Shown here piece by piece: positions 13,701 through 21,900 of a stretch of DNA of 64,000 nucleotides; positions within the stretch are counted from its first letter, which is position 1; the number at the start of each line of letters is the position of its first letter. The translations under genes and the position numbers were made by a program. This DNA comes from Owenia fusiformis. Its lineage: Eukaryota; Annelida; Polychaeta; Sabellida; Oweniidae. The notes below the pieces were generated by a model. It searched no databases, was not told where the DNA came from, and was given only the letters and a program-made list of their open reading frames with translations. The stretch spans positions 37,944,867 to 38,008,866 of the forward strand of contig CAIIXF020000008.1 in the NCBI GenBank assembly GCA_903813345.2, read 5' to 3'.

Positions 13701-16700
13701 TTAAAGTAGACATATAAAAAGAATTCATAATAATGAAAGTCATGAATCATAATGACTATGTAAAACTAGATATATGATAATGTAAATAAGTTATAGGACC
13801 ATTTAAAGTCATAAAACATAGTGACTTTGGAAAACTGGACATCTGAAAATAAGTTTATTTAAAAGTCATAAATCGAAATGACTATTGAAAATACTTTTAA
13901 GCTAACAGTCCTTCAAAAAGTCATAAATCATAATGACTGCCTAAAACCAGAGATGAAAATAATTTATATTCAGTCATAAATCATAATGACTGTAAATTAA
14001 AATGTGCATAGTGATATGTTTATATCTTGAATAGTTAAGTTCTCTTGGTGTAATGTAACACATTCATGCTAACCCATGGAAGTTGCTGTGTCAAAGCAGC
14101 AGAGTCCAGTCTATTTAAGATATTAAGATACTGTATACACATATGCACATTGAAGATCATCAGATGTAACTCATAAAATTCAAAATAAAATATAAATAAA
14201 GACAAAGCCTATACAACAATATATAAACAATGTTTTTTGATCAAATTGTGAATCAAGAAATTTGATTTCAAGATAAAATTCTGATTATGATTTGTTTTCA
14301 AATGTAATTATATTTGTGAATGATTGAATTGATTGTTTCATGCAATGGTCAATTGCTCCCAATGGTTGAATTGATTGATCTCTTTGATTTTGGGCCATCA
14401 TATTGATTATTCTTCCCATTGATTGTGAGGAACTTAAATGTTAATTTGTATTTCAGGAGAACTTTTCAAATATACAGCTGAGGATGAGGGTACAATAACT
14501 GATGACCTTTCAACAAAAGAACTTTATCTAAAAGTCGGTGCAAAAGTCATTGTAAACGCCAACTCTAGAAATGACAAAAGGATCGTCAACGGCCTTCAAG
14601 GCATAGTACTAAAATGTAACGAAAAATCAGTTGTTGTTAATTTTAAAAATGTTGGATCAGTTACATTTCATCAACAAAAGTTCCGGCAGTTTGCACCAGA
14701 GGGACTTGCGGAGGTTGGCTGTAGAGCCCAAATACCCCTTCAATTGGCATTTGCCCTTACTGTCCACAAGGCCCAAGGCATGACCCTTGATAGAGTCATA
14801 ATTGACTGTAGGCACATGACGTCCCCAGGTCAAATTGGTGTTGCTGTTGGGAGAGTTTCCTCCAAAAAAGGGCTTCAAATTATCAACTTCAACGAGGCGC
14901 TCCTTAAAGAACATGGTCCAGAAGTGCACGAATACTATAACAAACCATATCTACATGAAGAAGAACTGCTGGCATATTGTCAGTCTGTCGTAGACCCTGA
15001 AGAAGAACAAAAACAACATGAAAGAATCATCAATGATGAAAATAATGAAGAAGAAATGCTTCCTCATATTGATGAAAATAATGAAGAAGAAATGCTTCCT
15101 CATATTGATGAAAATAATGAAGATGATGCTAATGTAGGCCAAGGGAATGTGCAATATGACGATGAAAAAATCAGCAGTATTATTATGTCAATGAAAAAAA
15201 GAAAGTATGAGATTGCAAATACCATTGAGAAATTAGAATTCAACAGTGCAATAGAATCAATCATCCATTCTCCACAAATTCCTGATGTCATAAACTCACT
15301 CAGTAGCCTTATCTTATCAAAATATCCCATTGACATTTCAAAATTCAGTAACAAATCATCAACATCAATCACCATATCCATTCCAAGAAGTGACCTCTAC
15401 AAAAGTCTATTACGTTTGATATTTGGTGAAAATCCCAAAACACATGAATTTGAGGCATGGCATTGCCTTTTTAGGCACATAGCAGGAAACCTTGCACAGG
15501 AAAAGGCTTCACTCTTAATCAACAGTCTTCCTGATGATGAGCGCAGTTTTCCCGACACGCCTTTGGGGAAAGGCACCATAGCCTATGTTGGGGGTTGGTG
15601 TATTGGATCAGTTACGATGAGTTTGAGAAATATAACTAAACAAAACTTGTATAAATCATCTAAAACATCAATAGTGAGCACGGCGGTTTCTCAAATCAAT
15701 TTGCTAGAAACTATACAAGTAACCGCCACAGAAGATGCCCATGATTATGTTCTGAAAAAAGAGGACAAAGGAACATTAGTCAAAATAAGTGCAACATGTC
15801 AGTCATTTTTTGAAGAACTTGAGGCTTCTGTTAGAGCGCTACAAACTCCAAGAAACATATCACAAAATGGTGGAGATATTCTTTCCAAAATTGAGAAAAA
15901 AATTGAAGATGACCAAAACTTAAGGGACAAATGGTTGAATTTATTCAAGCATGTCAAGAGTGGTTCCACTGATTGTGCATTAGGATTGTATAAAATGGTA
16001 TTTAAAAAATACCTAAATATGTGTGGAAATCAATTTAGGAAAGAAATGTTGAGGGATTACGATGTAAAAAAGGAGGACGCACACAGAAAACAAATCAAAA
16101 TGAGTCAGAAGAAACCCCAAAATTTCACTTTCAAATGTATAGAGGAGGATGCCAGCATTGGAAAAATTGCAACACACAGGAGGCTTCAATCCGAAGTAGA
16201 AAAGGATGAGAAATTCCTCATACAATTTAAGAGAAATCAGATAAACGCTCTGGCAGAGGCATATGATGTCACAATACCAAAGAGAATACCTAAACTGGAG
16301 GCAGCAAAGCAGCTGATGAAAAATATCAAAATTGCTGCAAAAATATCAAACCCACAAGTAATTATATTTTCAATGCAATTTTACTCAAGAGTCAGGAATA
16401 TAAAAATAGCATTTAAGTGGGTATTATACAAATATTTAATTCTATCGAGGTGAAAAGGTGAATAAATGTACATTTTTCACAATCAATATTCCAAGAGTCA
16501 TCTTGTGAAAGTGCCACAGGTATTCACTGAAAATAGAACTAAATATTTGTTTTATTATTTACTGTTATATTCCTCACTCACATAAATGGAATAACTAGCC
16601 TATATAAAATCAAAATTAGACTGGACTAAGTCATGAATGATGAATATTATCAGTTATCACACGTTTCAGCATGTGATACAGGAAATATTCAACGAAAGGT

Positions 16701-17771
16701 AATACTGTATTGAGTGGTGATACATCGTTACCTGAGTGGAATATTTCCTGTATTACATAAGCTAGGAATTTTTAAGCATTTTGATTTGGTCAGTTATGAT
16801 TGTGTTCAGTACCCTGTACTCCTGGTCACTATCATAATTTTTGATTTCGCTTTAAAACAATATGACGTCATACCGTTGGATTGGTACTTATATGTGAAAT
16901 AGTATGACGTCATATTGTTTTCCTTAGCTAGAAGTGATATAACCAGTGACGTCCAGCGTTGCTATTGACTCCGTAGTGGTACAGAATATACATCATCACA
17001 ATTGACCAATCAAAGTGCTTAGACACTCCTAATCATGTGATGACATTTGATATTCTATGGAAGTCACTTAAATATGATGTTTCAAAAAAGTAAAGCAAAA
17101 TCACATTGGAAAATATCAAAATATGATATTATAAGACATATTTTAATCCTTAAAAATGTATTAGCTTCATGTTTTTACAGAGTATATATGAACAAGACCA
17201 AACCACTACAATTAATCCCCTTACAACTGCAAACCCTACAGAGCCAGCACCCAGAGAGTCAGCACCTTCAGAGTCAGCACCCACAGAGTTAGCACCCACA
17301 GAGTCAGCACCCACAGAGTCAGCACCCACAGAGTCAGCACCCAGAGAGTTAGCACCCACAGAGTCAGCACCCACAGAGTTAGCACCCACAGAGTCAGCAC
17401 CCACAGAGTCAGCACCCACAGAGTCAGCACCCAGAGAGTTAGCACCCACAGAGTCAGCACCCAGAGAGTCAGCACCTACAGAGTTAGCACCCACAGAGTC
17501 AGCACCCACAGAGTCCGCACCCACAGAGTCACCACCTACAAAGTCAGCACCCACAGAGTCAGCACCTACAAAGTCAGCACCCACAGAGTCAGCACCTACA
17601 AAGTCAGCACCCACAGAGTCAGCACCTACAAAGTCAGCACCCACAGAGTCAGCACCTACAAAGTCAGCACCCACAGAGTCAGCACCTACAAAGTCAGCAC
17701 CCACAGAGTCAGCACCTACAAAGTCAGCACCTACAGAGTCAGCAAGTACAGAGACAGCCCCTGATGTATGA
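7798..17771 (+). CDS. PIF1-family ATP-dependent DNA helicase with long C-terminal extension and repeat tail
   Basis: This is a superfamily 1B (PIF1/RRM3) 5'-to-3' DNA helicase. Six coding exons read by eye: 7798-7988, 12314-12521, 13024-13180, 13446-13619, 14457-16357 and 17181-17771; phases agree at every junction, giving about 1,073 residues. Motifs in order: Walker A GQAGTGKST (exon 1), TASTGLAA (Ia), DILFIDEISMI (Walker B, exon 2), SGDFLQLPPV (III), TENHR (IV), then in exon 5 KVIVNANSRNDKRIVNGLQG, VHKAQGMTLD and GQIGVAVGRV (V and VI). After the helicase core comes an acidic stretch with a 12-residue repeat, then about 400 residues of unknown function. The last splice (16357 to 17181) is less certain: without it the frame stops at 16453. 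No HUH nuclease (Rep) motif of a Helitron is seen. The core assignment is firm; cellular role (nuclear or mitochondrial, host or transposon-derived) cannot be told from the sequence. Confidence 0.85.
8169..8248. repeat. 80-bp repeat in helicase intron 1 (copy at 14037-14117 in intron 4)
   Basis: The block beginning TTCTCTTGGTGTAATGTAAC and ending AGAGTCCAGTCTATTTA occurs at 8169-8248 and again at 14037-14117. The copies look identical and have the same orientation, in two different introns of the helicase gene. This suggests an interspersed element or a local intron-to-intron copy. Confidence 0.8.
8905..9420. repeat. AT-rich repeat with inverted arms and a perfect hairpin
   Basis: The phrase gagtgagcg(c/t)ag(t/c)gaatgagtg occurs near 8933 and again near 9334, each next to GTGGATAT-type sequence. 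Between them 9131-9149 and 9155-9173 form a perfect 19-bp inverted repeat with a 5-nt loop. No coding potential is seen. It lies in helicase intron 1. Confidence 0.55.
9690..10210. mobile_element. Possible pogo/Tigger-like relic
   Basis: The stretch from 9690 contains repeated phrases of the type (c)agtggaacatctc...aagtcgaacacct and cctgtgaaagtggaacat. These resemble terminal sequences of pogo/Tigger DNA elements (CAGTAGAACCT...). No clear opposite terminus or transposase frame is visible, so this is a weak call. Confidence 0.3.
10764..10902. mobile_element. Hairpin MITE, mariner-like termini
   Basis: The arms 10764-10805 and about 10860-10901 are inverted copies that begin CAGGGTGACACAAAAAA. 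The element follows TA and has almost no unique centre. Length and termini fit a mariner-type MITE. Helicase intron 1. Confidence 0.7.
11168..11742. mobile_element. 575-bp mariner-like foldback MITE
   Basis: Flanked by TA (11166-11167 and 11743-11744). The termini begin CAGGGTGGGCCAATA on the left and read ATTGGCCCACCTTG at the right. Similarity between the two arms extends inward for roughly 200 bp, including a GTCA(C/T)GGTCATGATCTGTAT block facing its inverse. No open frame. Helicase intron 1. Confidence 0.8.
12171..12291. repeat. 121-bp imperfect hairpin just upstream of helicase exon 2
   Basis: TATGCACGG-(n)-GGTTTGGATACA at the left pairs with TGTATCCAAAACC-(n)-GTGCATA at the right. Inner arms GATATACAATA and TATTGTATATC also pair. 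It ends 22 bp before the acceptor of helicase exon 2 at 12314. The overlapping short open frames on both strands follow from the inverted repeat and are not genes. Confidence 0.65.
13667..13995. repeat. Degenerate ~60-bp tandem repeat with palindromic core
   Basis: About six copies of a unit of 55-68 bp lie in helicase intron 4. Each carries a core near AGTCATAAATCATAATGACT, whose ends AGTCAT and ATGACT pair. Core positions are near 13678, 13738, 13806, 13862, 13917 and 13973. Confidence 0.65.
14457..16453 (+). CDS. Large fifth exon of the PIF1-like helicase (motifs V-VI plus C-terminal extension)
   Basis: The exon begins at a TTTCAG acceptor and stays open to a TGA at 16451-16453. The first 170 codons hold helicase motifs V and VI. 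At 15035-15125 a 36-bp unit is repeated, giving a 12-residue acidic repeat (DENNEEEMLPHI). Next comes a region with EAWHCLFRHIA and AYVGGWCIGSV. The latter recalls the Y-x-(A/G)-G-(Y/W) motif common in transposase-derived proteins, but that likeness is weak. Near the end, LAEAYDVTIPKRIPKLEAAK looks like a SAP-type DNA-binding helix pair (inference). The last 32 codons before TGA read like intron. A donor CAA|GTAATT at 16357/16358 gives a phase-0 splice into 17181, which I prefer. Confidence 0.7.
16670..16762. repeat. Inverted repeat in helicase intron 5
   Basis: ATGTGATACAGGAAATATTC near 16670 faces GAATATTTCCTGTATTACAT near 16740-16759. The arms are imperfect. This may be one of several small foldback elements in the interval 16460-17050, which holds no gene. 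Confidence 0.5.
16854..16921. repeat. Perfect 19-bp inverted repeat containing two TGACGTCA palindromes
   Basis: AAAACAATATGACGTCATA at 16854-16872 is repeated in exact reverse complement at 16903-16921, with a 30-nt spacer. Each arm contains TGACGTCA, the full CRE/ATF consensus. It may be a foldback element end or a regulatory site. Position is in helicase intron 5, about 1.7 kb upstream of the toxin-like gene. Confidence 0.7.
17181..17771 (+). CDS. Repeat-tail exon: ~34 pentapeptide repeats, probable last exon of the helicase
   Basis: A TTTTTACAG acceptor ends at 17180. The exon reads SIYEQDQTTTINPLTTANPT and then runs through a 15-bp minisatellite (17238-17756) encoding TESAP-type pentapeptides, ending at TGA 17769-17771. 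In the first half the variants are TESAP, TELAP and RESAP. In the second half TESAP alternates strictly with TKSAP, a 30-bp higher-order unit. The composition (Thr, Glu/Lys, Ser, Ala, Pro) predicts a disordered tail. The phase agrees with a splice from 16357. It could also belong to a separate transcript. The reverse strand is open too, an effect of the 15-bp period, and I do not count it as a gene. Confidence 0.55.
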   Translation, partial: SIYEQDQTTTINPLTTANPTEPAPRESAPSESAPTELAPTESAPTESAPTESAPRELAPTESAPTELAPTESAPTESAPTESAPRELAPTESAPRESAPTELAPTESAPTESAPTESPPTKSAPTESAPTKSAPTESAPTKSAPTESAPTKSAPTESAPTKSAPTESAPTKSAPTESAPTKSAPTESASTETAPDV

Positions 17772-18189
17772 ATTAATAATTAACATCATATTCAATGTTC
17801 TATAAACAAAATATACATATTATTTAATTCCAGCCTTAAAACAATATGAGTGGAAAAATGCTAGTACATTTTCTCTGCGAATGAGCAGTTTTTCAGTAAA
17901 AAAATATTTTGTGTGAAAATATTGAAATTTATTGTAAAAACGACCTGCTCCCTAACATTGACCAAATCAGGCGATGACATCCCGTGATAAGAACCTCTAT
18001 ATATTAGCCATTTGATAATATTATTACACATTTATATTTAACAATTACGTATACGTTGGGAAGTTTTTGAGATTATTCCATTCAGAGGATTTAATTTGAC
18101 TTTAGTTTTCAAGGGTACCATTTTGAAATACAATACATGCAATACGATTATCTTTCAATCGTATAGAGGCTGGTAATAGTTTAATAATA

Positions 18190-18590
18190 CAAAGTGTATA
18201 CAGTAAAACCAAAAAACAAAAAAAAATTAATTGCTTTTGAAGTGTGGTCGTGTTCTTGATCTAATTTCCCGACAATTATGTCTTTAATTGTTAGATCAAT
18301 ATTGAAGAATTTTTTGAAGTCATCCCAAATCTTGGCACTATATGTAAAAGTGTATCGTGTCATCTATTTTATCATTTTTACAAAAGTCGCATAAATTTGA
18401 ATTTTTTATTTTCTTTCGAGTTACAAATTGATTATTTGGTGTTAAGTTTAAAACAAGTTTGTATTGAAGACATTTAATTGTATTCTCGGTTCTCGAACAG
18501 TCTTAAAAGGTATTAATGTAAAATATTTTTCCAATCTTCTTCTGTACAATTAAAAGGCATAAATGAAGTCCTTTGAAGAAGGATGCCCGA
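18190..18590 (-). mobile_element. Degraded C-terminal fragment of a LINE (non-LTR retrotransposon) ORF
   Basis: Read on the minus strand, the segment encodes pieces such as CLQYKLVLNLTPNNQFVTRK, then LCDFCKNDKIDDTIHFY, a stop, and in another frame AKIWDDFKKFF followed by NIDLTIKDIIVG. This order (basic helix, C-x2-C-x(n)-H zinc-knuckle-like segment, then W-x2-F and a DIIxG motif) is what follows the reverse transcriptase domain in many LINE ORF2 proteins. Stops and at least one frameshift show that it is dead. It lies directly upstream of the toxin-like gene. Confidence 0.65.
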
Positions 18591-18634
18591 ACCCGGCCAT
18601 GTTTGATTTTCTTGTTTTCTCTTATTACAGTAAA

Positions 18635-18902
18635 ATGGGTTGGCAGCGGAAATTGATGTTTATGCAGCTGATATTGGTATCGGTGTTCCTCTCGGTTCAG
18701 CCCACACACTCTGAAGACCCTAAGCTTCGTATCTCCTTAACTGAGAAGGATCTTTACAAATTCGGAGATAAAGCTTACGTAAGGGTATACCAAGCAGTGG
18801 TTGGAGCAATACCAGGCGCATCTGAAACAAAATTCCCTTCCAAATTCCGATTCAAAGATATTTGGCAGGATAGACAGGGCAGAATAATCATGCTCCCAGC
18901 AG
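18635..18902 (+). CDS. Exon 1 of the toxin-like gene: signal peptide and start of N-terminal region
   Basis: 89 codons plus one base, ending at a GTGAGT donor. The ATG at 18635 directly follows a splice acceptor and starts a classical signal peptide (MGWQRK, then a hydrophobic run to about residue 21). The frame is open further upstream to 18563, but that part lies in the presumed intron and reads through the acceptor. The exon continues with a YVRVYQAVVGAIPG segment and ends in PAG. I do not recognise the domain with confidence. The FxxxD...RG...MLPAG pattern and the LWIGIGDP...LIRSFLVP block that follow in exon 2 loosely recall ADP-ribosyltransferase-like toxin domains. Confidence 0.65.
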
Positions 18903-21900
18903 GTGAGTATACTTTTTCTGGATGTCATATTTCTTGATTGTAATATGAGAAAAGCTTCAGAGATAAATATTTTCTTGAAAAATTCGTTCCTTAAACAGTG
19001 TTATCATGACCCAGCTAATTCTCTAAAATATATTGTTGTCATGGATACGGGAATCTGTGATATCTTACACATCCTGAGGACTATAATAAAAGTGTTTTCA
19101 GCTTCCCATCGGCACCAAAATATTCCATGGCACCTCTTTGACTTTTAAGTTTTTATTTTTCAGGAACAAAAGACCCGGTGAACAGTAAACTATGGATAGG
19201 AATTGGAGACCCGAGAAATCAATTAAAATTCATGAAAAGATATCTAAAGGAAGGTAAAAATCCGTTGATTAGGTCATTTCTTGTGCCTTATGAAACTGTC
19301 CGAAAAGTCCTCAACCCAAAACGTATTTGCACCAAAGATTCGCACCCAAACTCAGGATTATCAATGAATGTGGATCAGAACGATTATGCCAACCAATTCG
19401 GACTTAATCGTTTAGATGCAGATGAACTGAGAAAAAATGCAGTACCGGAATCATTGGTTACCTTTGCCACAAAGATAGACGACACTGAACCTCATTGGGG
19501 AATCTTGCTTGATAAAGAGGTTTTAAAGAACGACTTTAATAAGAACAAACCCATACAATCTCAACTAGGGGATGTCAATCTTAAAAATGCAAAGGACCTT
19601 AAGTTCAACGAGATCCCATCCATCGAAAAAGATTATATGTTTTCTGGAAGACCTTTCGACGACAGTTATTTTGAATCTATTATTCAGAAAGGAAAGACAT
19701 ACAAGTTGGAATTTGAGAATTCAAGGACATTTCTCAGTTGTGTTGAGGCTTATTCTAGAAAACTGGTTTCTATTCTTAAAGACGATAATAGTCGATCCCT
19801 GAATGCAATACGCCGATACCGATCAGAGAGGGATCTCTGGGGTGTTTTGAAAGATGTGGATCAGAACTTGGACTTGACAAAAATAGAACTTGGATTTTTC
19901 GGTGAAGGCAATCTCGACGTTGAAACACGCTTGAGAGAGTTAACTAATCGACTAACTAATAAGATTACTAGCGCCTTGACTAAAAGAGCAATTTCTCATA
20001 CAATGAACAAATTTAGTCAAAGAATGATCAATGAGATGAATGATATGATTAAGCCCTCGTATAAATTAGAAGTTATATTTCAACTAGGAACCTCAGATGC
20101 AGTCGACAAAGCTTCAAAGTATCTGCATCAAAGATATGCTAACGAAGGCAAATTAGTACAACATATTATTCTAGACGAAAATGGAAATATTGAGGGTAAA
20201 AGGAAAGGAAATGGAAACATCAATTTAGATTATTTTAGACTAAACGTAATTGGACATGGTGAAATCAAAGATTCAAGTTTTACTATCGGAGGTAAACATC
20301 CAAATGAACTTGCAAACTATGTTAAAGATTTGGTGTCGCAAGATTTGGGAGCACAGAGTGAGTCGTCGCATAATCTTAAGAAAGTGAGTTTAATCGCATG
20401 CAATACAGCGCTTGACAATGACAAGGCCAAAATTGCAAGTACCTATGGACTAAGGTTTTTGGAAGCTCTTGAAACGCACAATACCGAAGTTACTGTTCGC
20501 ACAGACGAAGTACAGATAACTATAGACGGCAACAAGGTATATGGACCGGGAACTGACCTTCGAATTAGAAAAGATCCCCCTGTATTAGTGAGAAAAAACG
20601 TTGACGGAACAACAGAATATGGACTAATCAATCTTGAAACAAAGAAACCGACATGGAGCACAAATGAACCTAGCGACTTAAGCTATAGAAAAATGCTCTT
20701 AAAAAAATCATTTCATCAAAATGACATAAATGAAATAGTCGAGAAAACAAATCTCAGAAAGAATTATATATTTTATAACGGGAAAGACACAAGTGGGAAT
20801 CTTAACTTGAGAGATTTTGATCAACCTGGAGTGCAATCAGTACTTACAGATATAGATTCTGCGGAATGGGTTGAAAAGCTTACTTATGCGACTGCCGAAG
20901 CAACTAAAGACATGCCAGATAGTAGTGACTGGATACCACTTATAGATACTGCATCTAAGCAGGAAAATGGAAACACTAAGGTGACAATCTTCAATTCTGA
21001 TACACTTGAAACACGGTCTGTTGAAATAAAGAATGACGCATTTGTCCAGTACAAGAAAAGGTCTTCATCCCATAAAATGTCTCCTCGCTATCCTCCGAAA
21101 ATATCAAAATGGTCAATTGGAATGGATGGGACTGGGGGTCTGTTGGGAATTGGTGGCTTTATCATGTCTGCTATTGAGCTGTCAAAATCAAAGAAATGCG
21201 AAGAAAATGTCACATGTCCAACGAATAAAAAGCTTGCAAAGTCTTTGGAAATAAATGCATACGTCGGAATTGCATTTGGTGGATTCGGTTCAATCACAGG
21301 AGGAGTGAGTAGCTCCCATAATTCTTTCATATTCTATCGTATTCGGGGATTCCCCATTACATCATATCTTGCATCATCTCCAATCAAATTGCAGGATTCG
21401 ATCACGTGAACAAACATTAGCATGTGCTCTCTCAGTGCTGCGCATGCGCAAAGTTAAATTTGAAATCGTGGGAATGGCGTTAACATCAGTTCAACATCAT
21501 CATTTCAAACCTACGGTAATACTATTGAAGTTACTCGATCCATACTTGTAGAGAATACTCATAAAACTACAGTGAACATTTGGAGATCCATTTTAACGAC
21601 AAATTGAGGCCTGTTTATAAAATTTGTTTTCGAACGTGCTAATATGATAGGGCATCTTTGGGAAATCTCCCCCCCTGGTTCAATCAGTGACAGTATTCAA
21701 CTAGCTGAACTAGCTGTAGGCTATAAATTAGGCAAACAAGCTGTGAAAGGAATAACGACACTGACGAAAACCACATCCAAATTTTTACAGTTTTCGAAAG
21801 TATTTGGAGCTGTAGGAATGGGAGTAGGTGTAGCTGGAGGTATTGTGGGTCTCGGGTTTAGTAGTTACGCATTGGACCATGCCGAGACAGATGCACAAAG

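Noticed and set aside
15100..15381. Minus-strand open frame of 93 residues
   Set aside because: It is the shadow of the helicase exon in an AT-rich acidic region.
16358..16453. Continuation of helicase exon 5 to the TGA at 16453
   Set aside because: The last 32 codons are unlike the preceding protein, and a GTAATT donor gives a phase-correct splice to 17181. Kept only as an alternative end.
17150..17704. Minus-strand open frame through the TESAP array
   Set aside because: A 15-bp period leaves several frames open at once. The plus strand has the acceptor, non-repeat lead-in and stop expected of an exon.
7798..17771. Helitron origin of the helicase gene
   Set aside because: No HUH/Rep domain, no CTRR terminus and no TC start were found around the gene. 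It remains possible for a distant ancestor.
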